Shown here in pieces: positions 9,901 to 22,414 of a stretch of 64,000 nucleotides of DNA (its first letter is position 1; the number at the start of each line of letters is the position of its first letter). This DNA comes from Galbula dea. Its lineage: Eukaryota > Chordata > Aves > Piciformes > Galbulidae. The notes under the pieces are model-generated. The model did no database searches. It saw only the letters and a list, made by a program, of their open reading frames with translations, and had not been told where the DNA came from. Both the position numbers and the translations under genes were made by a program. The stretch is taken from NCBI GenBank assembly GCA_013399015.1, contig VWZX01010273.1, positions 3,505,944 to 3,569,943 on the forward strand. The letters run 5' to 3'.

Positions 9901-12900
9901 TGCTTTATTTATCTGGACAGAGTACTTAGCTTCTATCTTCTATCTGTGTTCAGTTTTAAGTGAAGCAAAGAAGCTAGAGAAACACCAGAAACAGATTCCA
10001 GCTAATGGAAATGTATCTGGGGCAGTTCTCATACAAATTCATCCACTGTGGGAAAAGAAAAGTTTAAGGCAGTAAATGGGGAATCAGACAGTGCTTGACC
10101 TTTGAAACTGTGTGTCAGCCTTGGTGGGAAAACAAATATACCACTTGTCATTAACAGACATCTCTTCTACATGTGAACAACAGACTATTGTATCACAGAA
10201 GAAAGCAATGCCCTCGACATTTTACACTAATCCTCCTTGGAGAGAGGAACACACACACAAAAAATAAGCACCCTCAAAAGATCAATGCTGTAATTGTTTT
10301 ATTTTTAAAAAACATATTCACTGTAACAACTTAAGTTTTAGCTTCTACATTCCAGGAGTCTCTAAAAGCATGTGTCCTTCTAATATGCAAACTTACTAAT
10401 ATATGCATATAATCATCTAAAAACTATGAGGATTAAACAAGAATAGCTAGGAACAGAGTGATGCAATGGAACATCCTGTGCAAGAATAGCATAGACAAAC
10501 CACATAAAAACCAATATTCTCTCCCAATTTTTTCCCCTTACACATTTTAAATCTAACAGTTTTTAGCTAATGAGCTCATGATCAACATCACAAATGATAA
10601 TTTGATTTGTGATATTGTTTTGGAACCTCAAAGAGTGTGCATGAATAGCTTATGATGAAATAGAATGAGAATAAGAACGTTCGTACAACTACAGTACATC
10701 TGCTGAAGTGTGTCTAACACTGATTTTACTCCTTTCCTTTTAGAGGACACCTAATGCCATGCTAATGTCAGGATAACTAATCATGTCACATTATTAGTCT
10801 AGCATTTTAAATAATTTTTTAACCTATATCTTGATAAGAAAACTACTTGTAAAAAATCATATCAACCAGTATGTCCCTGTTGTCTTATCAAAGGAAATAA
10901 AGCAGTTTACTTTTGAAAGTAAACATAAAATGCAGGTGTCTCAAATGATTAGTTGCCTGCATATGTAATGGAATACATGTCTATTCAGATTAATTGATAG
11001 ATTATATGTATGCACTGCAGAAACCATATTAAGAAAAAATAAAATCAGGAAGTGACAGCTCTGCCAGTGATCTTATCTCCTGTTTCCTAAATGCAGGCAA
11101 GTGAGTCTGCTTAATCTAGAACAGTCCAAAGTCTTTCTTAGATCCCTCTAAGTTAAGTAGACTAATGATGATTCCCTCCCAGAAGCGCTGCTTCTGCAGT
11201 AAAACACATGGGAACAATGATGATTATGTCCAGTTTTTGCAACAGTTGGAAAGAGAATAAGAGGGATAAAAGTCTGCCTCACTGTACAGATGTAAACCAC
11301 TTAGTGTTCTGTTTTGTGTAACAGTATCTGCAGCATTGTGTGTCGGGGGTTTTCACTTGGCAATGTTCATTAAGAGACTTAATATTAAGGCACTGATGTA
11401 CTCCATCTGTTTTGAGCATATTGCCAGTGTAAATCAGCTTAAAGCAAGTTTATACACCCCTCACAAAATTAGAAGAATTCTCTTTTGGCATAAAAACATC
11501 TATTCTCATATAATTCACTTTCAGGGATACAAAGCAACTTTGAAGAAATGAAAACAGATTACTTACTTACTGCCAGTAAGTTGCCTTTTGTACAAAATAC
11601 TCCAGCAGCTGAGAGGTCAGTGAATCTACACTCCTGATTTATTAATCTAAATCACACTACACCAGTATAAGTCACAACGTAGCATAAAAATATACCACCA
11701 AGCAAAAACTCTACTTTTATTCATAGAATTAATATTCTCTCTTTACTTTTTATACTATATTGCTTGAATGCAAACTGCAAATCAAAGATGAGCATGGAGA
11801 AAGAAAACCCACATCAAATTGTGTACTTTCATTCATATTTACTTAAGAAACCACATAGTACTCTAAGGAGTGCTGAGACTTTACAAAGGACAAAGACTAC
11901 ACCTTCAACAGTTAATGGCGAAGGATGAAGATCCACTTTTAATGAAGAGTTGGATTTAGGGTCTGTTTTAATGATTTTTATTTTTTAAAGAATGAAGAAT
12001 TATTGAAGATCAAGCTAAATTGCTGTTGAAGTTTTAGGAACTTTGTTTCTCATAAGAAAATGGAAGGTCAATCAATGTATATTTGTTCATCAATTCCGAA
12101 AAATGTTCACTGTACCTTCAGAAAAATATATTGAAATAAAATATTCCTACTACAAATATCTATTTAGATTGGTAGCTTGGGCACATGTGGCAAAAAAACA
12201 GTCCAAATCCTTCTTTCCAGATGCCAGCATGTAAACCTTATTTTCTAAGTTACAACATTTTAAGGAGAAAGATGTCTTCTGTCCACCTCCAACATTTCTG
12301 GTTGATGCCAGACTTACTCCAAATCCTTTTGATATACCTAAAAGTAAACTGGAAAGATGTACTATTTTATTCGAGCTGAAAACAGCAATCATTTAAATGG
12401 AAACAAAAAGGCAAATACAGCTAAGCATATGCTTCACACAAACAAAGCAATGGTGTATTTTCTATCTTCTCCCACCTGCTGCAGAGAGAGAAGGCAAACA
12501 CTCATTTCTCAAATCACCAGTCCACATGGACAAAGGGCAATACTGTAGCCTGCACTTCTAATCGAATGACCATGCCCTGTTTTACTTACCTCCCTTCAAG
12601 CATCTACTAATTAAAATCTCCAATACAGATTTTCTTTCAAGGAAAACTTTGATGCACCCACTACACTGCTGCTAACAGATTTCCAATTCATACTTCAAGA
12701 CCAGATCACAAAGCATAGTAATCTATTTTTTTAAAAAATCCCTTTCTCTTCTCAGTTTACTCTCCTTCTTTTAATGAGGTTTTACTAGACTTTTAAAGCC
12801 AATTTTGTATTATTCCTCTTTAAATTGCTCATTTGCATATTTATTAATAAGAGTAGTATGATTAAGATGACTAATAACCTACAACACTTCTCTTCTCTGA

Positions 12901-14040
12901 TAGAAGAAATTAACAGCAAAGCAGAGACTCAGCAAGAGGCATTTTCACTTCCTTGTGAGATCTCAGATTGAAGTTTAAATACTGCTTGAGCATTAAGCAG
13001 TCTGCGCTGGATAAATTCCACTGTAGGCATCAGTCTTACACTATTATTTTCCTTATTTCTAGATTTATATTTTTCCCCAATTCTCATACCCCAATTTCTG
13101 TAGAACATCTTGCAAAAGACCTCAGTGGAGACCCTCTTTTTATACCCATGTCTGAACTAAACTCTAATTACTCTAATAGCTTGCATAATGTTTTCTTAAA
13201 GTGCTTTACATCCATTGATAAGCCATAAACATTAGGTCCTGTTACTGAGTTAGAATAAATCAGTGCAAGCTTCTTCCCTACTGAAATATGCTGGCTTGCC
13301 TTTGCTGTATATTTGGCCAACTCTTTCTTATTCAGGCACTGTGTCTCAGATCAGCAAAACAGAGGATGAAGCTAGGATATACTGTAAAGAGGACAAACAG
13401 AAAAACAAGTGAAAAATTGTAAAGGAAAGAACACTTTGGAAAGAAATTTACAGAAATGGAAATAATACAACTTACACGGAATTCAAAAAAAAATAATTTT
13501 GGGATTATAAAAGTGCTTCAAGATCCTTAGTTAACACAAAATGTCACAGGACTTACAGAAGACAGTTATGCACCTCTCTCTCATTTTTCCTTATCAATAA
13601 TTTAATTGCAAAGAAAATGTTTTGCCAATAAGAAAAAATCTGCCTCTGGGATCCAAGAAACAAATGAAGGGGAAGGCAGCGTACATCCACAGCATTAGGT
13701 TTTGAGGGCTCATTCCACAAAAACTTCTTTTCAATAAAAAGTTCTTCCCCTCAGTTCAAAAAAGACAATGAAAACAGCTTCCTTAAGATCCATCCATCCA
13801 TTTTGTTATCTACTTGTATTCCCTTGCTCTTTATGCTCGATTTGAAATTTTGTCCTACCTAAAGGAAAAAACTGTTTCTGGCAACAGCCTGTCTTCTTAC
13901 AGCTCTTCAGAGACCTGAACTCCTCCTGACTTGTCATAGTAATGACAAAGCGTAACAGTTTGATGTTGAGGGGAAGGGATAAATTCTGTCTATAGAAATA
14001 TAACTAACTGCACTACTTTCAAAGAAACTTGGTGTATTGA
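6990..14040. other. long non-coding stretch, no supported gene
   Basis: AT-rich unique DNA with A-rich patches (8887-8912, 8965-8990, 9815-9835). A short inverted repeat CTGTTCC-tttt-GGAACAG lies at 9264-9281 and an octamer motif ATTTGCAT at 12831-12838, inside an AT-rich TTTATTAATAA context. The 100-codon minus-strand frame at 9346-9648 overlaps two other open frames and shows no family motif. I see no convincing exon, transposon end or RNA gene. Confidence 0.5.
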
Positions 14041-14045
14041 GTTTA

Positions 14046-14843
14046 TGTGACATGGCTTTGGTAGTGGGGGCTGCAGGGGTGGCTTTTGTGAGAAGATACC
14101 AGGAGCTGCCCCCATCTTGGAGATGCCCAGTTCCAGCTGGCTTCAGAATGGACTATTGGCCAAAGCTGAGCCCATTAATGTCATTTGTAGTACCTCTGCA
14201 GTAACATATTTGAGAAAGGTTAGAAAAGGTTGTGCAGGAGACGTGAGAGAGAAGAAGGAGAAAAGTGAGAGAAAAAACACAGCAGACACCAAGGTCTATG
14301 AAGAAAAGGGAGGAGGTGCTTCACATGTTAAAGCAGTGATTCCCCTGCAGTCTACAGTGAAGACTACGGTCAGGCAGGCTGTTTCCCTGCAGCCCATGGA
14401 GCTCCACAGTGAAGCAGACATTCACCTGTATCCCTTGGAGGCTCCCATGTCTGATCAGGTGGATATGCCCCTGAGGAAGCTGCAAGCCTGCAGAGAGCCC
14501 ACACAGAAGCAGACTTGGCAGGAACTGTGGTTGGTGGAGAAGAGCATGTGTAAGAGCAGGTTTTCTGGCAGCCTTTGGGGGACTTATGCAGGTCCAGTTC
14601 CTGAAGGACTGCACCCAGTGAGAGAAGACCCACTCTGGAACAGTTCTTGAAGAACTGTAGCCCATGGGAAGGGCCCATGCTGGAGGAGGAGAAATGTGTG
14701 AGAAAGTACAAGCAGACATCAAGTGTTGCAAATTGATTGCAGCCTCCATTTCCCATCCCATATGAGCTCCTTGGTGTTGGGGAAGAAGAAAGCAGAAGAG
14801 TCAGGAACAAAGGAGTAAAGTTGGGCCTGGAACTTCAAACATC
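14046..14843 (+). mobile_element. ERVL-type LTR, 3'-truncated
   Basis: Starts TGTGACATGGCTTTGG and proceeds through GGGGTGGCTTTTGTGAGAAG, CCAGCTGGCTTCAGAATGG, a TATA-like CATATTTGAG (14205-14214), a purine-rich stretch (14240-14310), CCCCTGCAG...CCCATGGAGCTCCAC, and a run of degenerate 'GCCCATGGA..CCCA..TGGAGCAG' units to GTAAAGTTGGGCCTGG. This is the avian ERVL LTR family seen at 1120 and 49980 but in the opposite orientation. The final part, with the poly(A) region and the terminal AACCCACCACA, is missing. The GC-rich repeats explain the long open frames here: 177 codons on plus (14117-14650) and 146 on minus. I do not consider these genes. Confidence 0.8.
14205..14214 (+). promoter_or_regulatory. 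TATA-like box of the ERVL-type LTR
   Basis: CATATTTGAG occupies the position where other copies of this LTR family, as I remember them, have CATATTTAAG. It supports the plus orientation of this LTR. One substitution makes present activity doubtful. Confidence 0.4.
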
Positions 14844-17830
14844 TTCATTAGATTCATAGCAGAAACATAAGATTTGCAAATCCCTCCACTCAGAGGTGTT
14901 CTGTCACCTATAGCACAGACACAGCATGGAGTCTATAATATTTATCTTGGATTACCAGCTGGCAATAGCCACACTACGACTGTACTTAAAACACTGATAC
15001 GCTGTGCACTTAGATGCCTAGGGCTGAATAGACATAAATTGAGCCGGTTTTCCTAAGGAAAAAGATTGGCATATCACTAGATAATTGTTTTGTTTCTAGC
15101 AAACAGATTACTATACTTTCTGAGAAGGAGAATGAAAATAAAATAATTAATTCTTTTAAGTGATTAAAGATGTCATCTTCTTTTTGCAAACACAAAGCAT
15201 GAGGAGAAGTTACAGCATTTGCACTTTTCCCCCCACTGACATAGCTAGAAGTCCTGTAGTAACACGTGTTACAAGAGGAGACTACAAAAAGTATGTTTAT
15301 GTTTACCAGCAGGAAGATTAATACACACTTTGATGGTAACAAGCAGATATGTTCCCAGAGAAAAGATTTCTGTCATTCTGGGCTTTCTAATGACAGGAAA
15401 AAACCCACCAACCTACAGCATATCCTGAATGCAGGTGAGATGCCCATATTTTAAGTCTGTAGTCTTCTTTCTTTAAATGATACACGGCAAAGTTTATTTG
15501 CTGGATAGCAGCTAAAACTACTTATGTCCCTGGTTTTCATAAGCATAACAAATGCTTTGGACTTCAAGCCCTATAGTAATAGAATACATCTCTACGTTGT
15601 TTGTATACCTTGAGATATACTATGTCAATTAATAATTATCTTCTGCATTTCAGAAGAGGTAGCAGATTAAAATCCTTATATTTCAGAAAAGTTATTTTCC
15701 TGATTATATTCCTGCCAACAGTCAATATGGCACTAAGTGAAAAACAAGCCTTTGGAGGTTCAGATTGTTATGTCAGGAAAATTATAGAACAAGGAGTGAA
15801 AGTAGTGCAGATTTCCAAAGGGTAAAAAAGACTGGAGCCTAGCACAGTTTTACAAAAAAAAATATATATACACACTCACATATATAGTTTCTACATCCTC
15901 ACAAATTGTATATTTTCATTCTGTTCCACAACAGCAATCACAAATCTCAGCATCCTTTCTACCACATTGGTAGCATGAAAGCAGCTCTGAGGAGGTATTG
16001 ACAGATGCATCATTAAAAATGTGAACTCGAGTACTGGCCCTAAGCTGTCGCAGGGTTGTGGCACTGAGGTCTCCTCTAATTGGTTATGCAGCTGGATTTG
16101 GATCACTGGGAGTGCATCTGCAGCAAAGCAAGTGGGGAGATCAGTCACGTCACTCCTATCAGCAGCTGTTCCAGGTTCCATATTTACAGTAAAACTCTCC
16201 CTTTGCATGGACAGAATTAAACAAGTGCACAAAACCGACCCCCAGCCACACACCACCACCACCAAATCTGAAGCACTAAATCCAGTCTGGAACTTTAGTT
16301 CTGTAAGTCTTTAAAGAGATCATTCGTGCCATGACCCTACTGCTGAGACCAGAGTGGAGGCCCCAGGTTTCCTAATTCTTCCACATACTATGCTTTAAAA
16401 TCCTTTTCACAAACAGAAATATTAGAAGAAAAAAAAAAGAACAATTGGCCACAATTCTAAAAGAATCACAAAAAAAGCCCAGAAGTCCTATGAACACATT
16501 ACCAGATGAATTTTCAAATCAAACAAAAATAAAACTATGATGTCATAAATCTCTCAGAATTTTTTCTGTGAAGTGCGTGGGATGTTTGGTTTTGACACAT
16601 TCCTCTTTATTCCTGAGGAACTTAAGTTTACAGTCTGCCGAAACAGCTACATTGATTACAGTCACTGACCTAGGAAATGACTGAAGAAAATGTATCATAT
16701 ATTAAGGTGGAAATTGTAATGAGAGCTTACAGCATTTCATCATCTTAAATTTCCTCACCCTCCCACCCACCTTTTTTTTTTCATTGTAAGTATGCGTAAA
16801 AGTACTTAGAACTGTCTCTCTTTTTCCATCAGAATGAACCTGGCAGGGAGGAAATAGTAGTGTGAAAAGCTAGGAGGAACGCAGAAAAGAATCAACCCAA
16901 ACTGCTAATGTTAAGCATCACCAAAGATCTGGGTGCATACAGAATACATACCCAGTGCAATAACTGTTCTTACTCTATTTTCTGAGCTTTTGAAAGTCAG
17001 TGCAAAATCTCAGGTGTTAAGCCATTCTTAAACACCAAAAATGCTTTATTTCATCTATGTGACCAGAAGCTGGTCAAATTTAATAGCACTCTATGTTCAT
17101 GGCAATTTTTTTTTAATTAATTTTACTACTTTGAGTAAATTTGTACTTAATTTTCTCTACAGGGGACCAGAAGACATTTGTTTCCACAAGGAACTTTTCC
17201 CTGGGGGTCCCAACAGCTAAATAATAATAGTTTTAAAAGAAGAATATAAAAAGTTCTAAAAGAAGGACATATACATTTTTCTCGCTGTGAAATACCATCT
17301 TATTTTCCAAGCACTGACAGCCTATCAGTTCTTTCAATTCCCCAGCATTTCGAGAACAGCATGAGATTTGCAAAGGCAAGAGAAAACAATACCAAGTGAA
17401 AAGTACTGATTAACTTGTGGTGGCTCATTGAGTCAGAATGTAGTTCCCTGCTGTGCTGCCTCTAAAAATCTTAAATCATCTTTGCCTCCCAGAAGCACCT
17501 AGAATAATTTGATCTCTCAAGGTAACCAAGTTAAAAGCTTAAAAAGTTTCTTACAGGTAGAAGATCTTGATACAGCTATACATTACTAAAGAGTCAGTAT
17601 TTTTTCCTTAATATAATCAGACACAGATATTTCTTATAAAATAGGCCCCACAAGTGTATGCTAAGAAAACACTTTCTAGATAGTCCTAAATTACTTCTAT
17701 TTTCTTTACTACCAACCTCCAGTTTTAATTGCTAAATGGTAGTGGTCTGATCATTTTACCTCCACCACCATCATTATTTTTTTTTTAAGTACTGATTTAA
17801 CTAACTTTAATTCATTAAATGAATATATAT

Positions 17831-17846
17831 GGTGTATATATACACC
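17831..17846. repeat. perfect 16-bp palindrome within TA/CA repeat
   Basis: GGTGTATATATACACC is self-complementary over its full length and sits inside an alternating purine-pyrimidine tract (17822-17860). Confidence 0.9.
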
Positions 17847-19134
17847 ACACATACATATATCAGAAGAGGTATAGTCACCAGAAAAAGGACAACGAAGAAT
17901 AATTTGCAACACATTATTCAGCTGATGTATAAATTGATTCCTGAGGTTTTGGGGTTTTTTTTATTTCCTACAGGAGGAACAAAGGAGAATGAAAGCCAGA
18001 AAGAAGTAACGAGTATCTCCTTGAGTGTCTCCATTCCCTTTCCATTTGAAATTTGTAAACAAAACCTTGAAAGCACTTTACAATCCATCCTGAACTCAAC
18101 TCCCTGCTGAAGAACATCCTTCTCTACTTCAAAACTCCACTATGGCAGAGCTGGTTTCATCCACAGGAAGGGCTGAAAGTTAGGTATAATCCTGATCCCT
18201 TTGCAGTTGAGGAGAGTTACAGACTTCAGCAATCAAATCCTGCCATTTCTGTGTCTGCCACTCATTATCATCATTCTCCAACACCAGTCAGACCTCATCC
18301 TATACCCAAGTTTTCTCAGAGAACATCTACTCACTTTTCTGCAGGGTTTTAAGAAACACAAGATAGCACTTTAAAAATGTGGCTATCCAAATGGATGCTC
18401 TAACACAGATCAACTGTGCTTCAAAATGTCTTATCACAACAGCACTGCAGGGCCACATATCTAAAATAAAATAATTAAAATAACACTAATTAAGCCCAAG
18501 TTCTAAAGAAATGAAAGGAGTTTCTGAAGTTAGCTGTCATTAGCTATATCAGGAGAGAGAAATGACAAACTGTTGTCTTGGGAATATGACATTAAAGCAC
18601 AAAAATATTAAATTAAACATTGTTGTGCTTTGGTAAATGTCAACAACTACCTCAGCGGGAGAGTGACAGGCCTCTGGCAGAAGAATTCAGTATAAAAGAA
18701 CAGATTTCAAAAAGAATCTGTTTTATTCTTTAAAAGGAACTGTCAACACAAGTCACAAAGGATAACAGACAAATTAGATTAGGAACAGCCTTTTAAAAAA
18801 CCTGTCATCCTAGGAAATCAATAGGAAATCATTAACTAATAAACGATAGTATCTGCTATCAAGGGATTGAATGTCATTATACAACCTTCTTTCCTGATTT
18901 CATTAGAAACAGTAAAGGAATTTAGCAGTTTAGGAAGATATGGAAGCAATGTTACTAGACAGTGCTCTATCCTCCAGAAATAAAAATATAACTTCCTTAA
19001 CAAATGTATCTCAAAACTAAGGATCATCTCAAAGAAAAAGGTAGTAACAACATAGTGGGCTTTACAATTACTGTTATTGAGGGCAGGCTGTTTTGTGCCT
19101 GTTCTGTGTCAGATTCTATATAAATACTATATAT

Positions 19135-19161
19135 GTTATATATATATACACACATACACAT
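19135..19161. repeat. (TA)n(CA)n microsatellite
   Basis: ATGTTATATATATATACACACATACACA: a compound dinucleotide tract of about 27 bp. Confidence 0.9.
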
Positions 19162-19760
19162 AGTGCATGCTTTAGGCGTGCAATGTACTTTATCTAGTTC
19201 AGATATCTTTCATATAAGCAGAGCTTCACTTCATAAAATAACCCAGAATGATAAGCATAAATTCTGGACCTAAATTATTCCATTAGTCCAAATCAGAACT
19301 CACAAATAAACCCTTTAAGATATTGAAGCAAAGAACTTAAGATTTCTGAACACTTCTATCATCTTTTCCAGGCTGTAAATCTATGATGACATCATAAATC
19401 TATAAAAAGCTACTGAGCTTGAATCTAATAACCCAAAACTGCATAATGAATTTCTAGCTTGTCATTTTACTCTGCATTCACTCAAGGTCTGTTTATTCCT
19501 AACTCTCTAATCTGGTTAGCTAAACTGACCTATATAAACCTAGTTTTTGGGCGTGGGGAAACAACAACTTCTTAGCTAAAAACAAATTCTTAAGAGGTAG
19601 ATATTAATAGTGCCAATAGTTAGCCTCAATTTACCAGGCACACCTTTTGCATTATATATTTCTATAAGACAGTGTTGCTCTGATCACATGCAGGTTGGAA
19701 ACCAGCACAATAAAAAGAAGTAGAGAGAAAATGAATGTTCAAGGACCTGTAAACAGAAAA

Positions 19761-19970
19761 ATCACAGAATCACAGAATATTAGGAGTTGGAAGGGACCTC
19801 GAAAGATCATCTAGTCCAACCCCCCTGCCACAGCAGGATTCCCTAGACCAGGTCACACAGAAGCGCGTCCAGATGGGTTTTGAATATCTCCACAGAAGGA
19901 GACTCCACAACCTCTCTGGGCAGTCTGTTCCAGTGCTCTGGCACCCTCACTGGGAAAAAATTCCTCTTCT
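19761..19970 (-). mobile_element. CR1 LINE 3' end (antisense), well preserved
   Basis: Begins with two tandem copies of the antisense octamer tail (ATCACAGA-ATCACAGA), then TAGGAGTTGGAAGGGACCTC, GAAAGATCATCTAGTCCAAC, CCCCCTGCCACAGCAGGATTCCC, TAGACCAGGTCACACAGAAG, TGGGTTTTGAATATCTCCAC, AGAAGGAGACTCCACAACC, CAGTCTGTTCCAGTGCTCTGGCACCCTCACTGGGAAAAAA. This is the reverse complement of about 210 bp of a CR1 3' end, 5'-truncated at about 19970. It is one of the least diverged CR1s here and shares diagnostic words with 58333-58413. Confidence 0.93.
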
Positions 19971-19974
19971 CTTT

Positions 19975-22290
19975 TTTACAGTTTTCAGTATTTTATTTTC
20001 ACACACATACATATCCACCAAAACAGAGTTAGATCTGCTAGAGTTAGCTTAGGTTATGCATGTAAATATGTTTGGCTTTTATTTCCTCAGATTATCTACT
20101 TTGGTGGCAAGTACAAAAGATGAATTGAGACAGATGAAAAGGGCCAATCACTAATGGCAGCCTGTTATATTACAAAATACATATCTCATACACAAGACAC
20201 TGTAAATGGAGTGTCACTCTAAATGCAAGATATTGTCAGCTAAATAGCACTGTAATTGCTAATTTGGCAGACACATGGTTTTAACGAAGCTGAAAAAATC
20301 CTTATCTACTAGTGTAGTTGAAAACTATGAGCTGAGAAACAATTACTTAATCTGAAATTAGATTTGTTACATAAATCCATATAAAGCAATTGCTAATGGT
20401 TTTCTACTTCTTTACACTCTATTAGTTCTCTTACATGACCCTTCTCAGTGACCTCTTATATCATCACAACAGTGTGATTATCAAACGTTACAGCCTTGAA
20501 AAATGTCATGCTTCCTAACATACTACTGATTTTAGTTTTAATTCTCTGCTTTCTTTCCTTTTTTCATGAACTATTTGCTGAATAAGACCTTTTCTCATCT
20601 TTTCAAACTCCAAAGATGTTTCGCTAATTACAACATTCACCACAATGAGAAGTTTATTTGTACTCTCCAGACAACTGTCACATGTTCTGAGAGAGAAGGA
20701 TCAAAAAATGGTTCCAACTCATTGACTAAGTGGAAGTTCAACATAGAACAAGAGTAAACAGGAAAGAGTGAACAAGGGAAAGTGGAAAAATTCCTGCATT
20801 GCTGTGTTAGACCAAGCCAAAATACTCTACCAGAAGGTCCTGTGAAAAATACAGTTGTGGGGGGAGGGAAGAAATACAATTCAATTCCCCCAGCATCTCT
20901 CTTAAGGGAAAGAAAACCCTGCCCTTCAAAAGAAAGAACTTCAATGTTCCAAATACACTCCACAGATTGCAAGCTTTGATGCCGAAAACATTTTTCAAAT
21001 GTATTAAAGGACCATGATAGTTGATTTTAGTTTTTGAGCAAATATAAAGCAGCTATAGATGCAGGATGGAAAATGCTGAATAGAACATCTACTGTGGTCC
21101 TGAGCCTGAGCAATATTGCCCATTGGGCTGTATAAAAACATGACTTGAGAGGGTAAAGTTATCTCTGGTTCAAAAAGCTTAAGTATGGTAACATAATGAC
21201 GGAGCTACGTGCTAAGTAAAGATGGAGGAATAGATGGTGTTTAGAACATAAAACCTTTCAAAAAAGTTTATACACAATTAAATTATCTGTTTCATTTCTT
21301 TGTTACTTTTATAAAAAAATCATATGTAGAACCATCTTATTATTTTCTCAGCATATTTTAATCACAGAAAAGAGGCATTCAGCCTATGGAACAGGGAATG
21401 AGGTGTCCCTCAAGACCACAGCAGGGGCCCAGACCTGCTGTCCTTGTTCATACAAACTCTCAGTGAAGTCAGAGAAGAAATTTTTGTATATTTTTTGAGG
21501 AGTAAACTGATTATAACAGCTGGAAAAAAGTTTGAAGTTATCCTTGAAAAAGGTTTATTAGGAAGAATGGAAAATTATAGTCAGACATGGTATGCAATTA
21601 ATATTTAAATGCTACTTTAAAAAAATCTTGAAAGGAAGACTTTTCTTCCTACTCAACCAAAAATCAGGCAACCTGTTGGGGTCTATGTGCAGTCTGTAAC
21701 GCACACAATCAGTAATGGCTGGTGAACGGTTTCACATTCTCACTAATATTTTGCTAGTATCAAAGAAATTACCGAACTGAAAAGAATGAGATTAAACTAA
21801 AAATTAAGTTCATCCATCATTTTTTATGAGCCATGAAAAAGTCTTCAGAGGGAATAAATCTTTGTGTGAGGGACTACTGCTGCTGAAAACTTTTCATAAT
21901 TGAAATGCATGAATACTTCAAAGCTTGTAAGCTGTTTTGTTGACATTTTGCTGTTCTGACTAAATTTCCTGTGCTGTTGTGTATAATGTGAAATGATAGT
22001 ACATTGTTGTTATATTTTAAAACTACCTTTGCTGTATAAACACATAAGTAGCCTACTTACATTCTTAGATATATTGTTACTGGCCTGGAGCTCTTCAGAG
22101 TAGCAGTAATAGGCATAAGAAGCATGTTCATTAGCACTACTAACATACAAAAGTAATTGGCAATTACAGCGTTCTCTTCAGGTTCAAAAAGTTCTAGGAG
22201 TTTAAAGGAAGATGTTCTTTTCAAAACAGAAAGAGGAATTTAATCTTTTTTCTAATTTGGAAAAAAAATGCCACACTATTACTGTGACTT
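19975..22290. other. non-coding stretch, no supported gene
   Basis: AT-rich unique DNA. A pair of overlapping open frames at 20637-20998 (111 codons minus, 65 plus) has no recognisable features. A patch at 21360-21480 is slightly GC-richer and vaguely repeat-like, but I cannot assign it. Confidence 0.45.
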
Positions 22291-22296
22291 AGGTAG

Positions 22297-22409
22297 CAGA
22301 GGTATTTTTGCAAACATGAATTGAAATGTCTTGCTAAGGCCACAGCTGAATCACCATGAGAGTGGAATCTGAATACAAGCTTCCTAGTTTTCTGTGTTAA
22401 TCCAGTCTG
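22297..22409 (+). mobile_element. probable MIR/CORE-SINE remnant
   Basis: GTCTTGCTAAGGCCACAGCTGAATCA is close to the MIR core 'GACTTGCCCAAGGTCACACAGCTAGTAA'. It is followed by AGAGTGGAATCTGAATACAAGCTTCCTAG, matching the MIR order 'GCAGAGCTGGGATTCGAACCCAGGTCTTCCTGA', and by TTAATCCAGTCT at the expected end. Several matching blocks in the right order make this a more likely MIR than the 6850 candidate. Confidence 0.5.
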
Positions 22410-22414
22410 AAAAA

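Larger units (their letters stand above)
14850..19755. other. long non-coding stretch, no supported gene
   Basis: Holds TA/CA microsatellites at 15861-15886, 17822-17860 and 19135-19161, an (ACC)n run at 16250-16264, and a T-run at 17777-17786. The minus-strand 124-codon frame at 15891-16265 and its plus-strand shadow (16021-16314) lie in a locally GC-richer patch with several CpGs. I recognise no protein family in it. Nothing else here can be supported as a gene. Confidence 0.5.

Noticed and set aside
14117..14761. Open frames of 177 (plus) and 146 (minus, two frames) codons
   Set aside because: They lie wholly within a GC-rich ERVL-type LTR whose degenerate internal units are stop-poor on both strands. 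LTRs of this family are not coding here.
21360..21480. Faint resemblance to an old amniote interspersed repeat (..ACTCTCAGTGAAGTCAG..)
   Set aside because: Too short and diverged to assign without a profile search.
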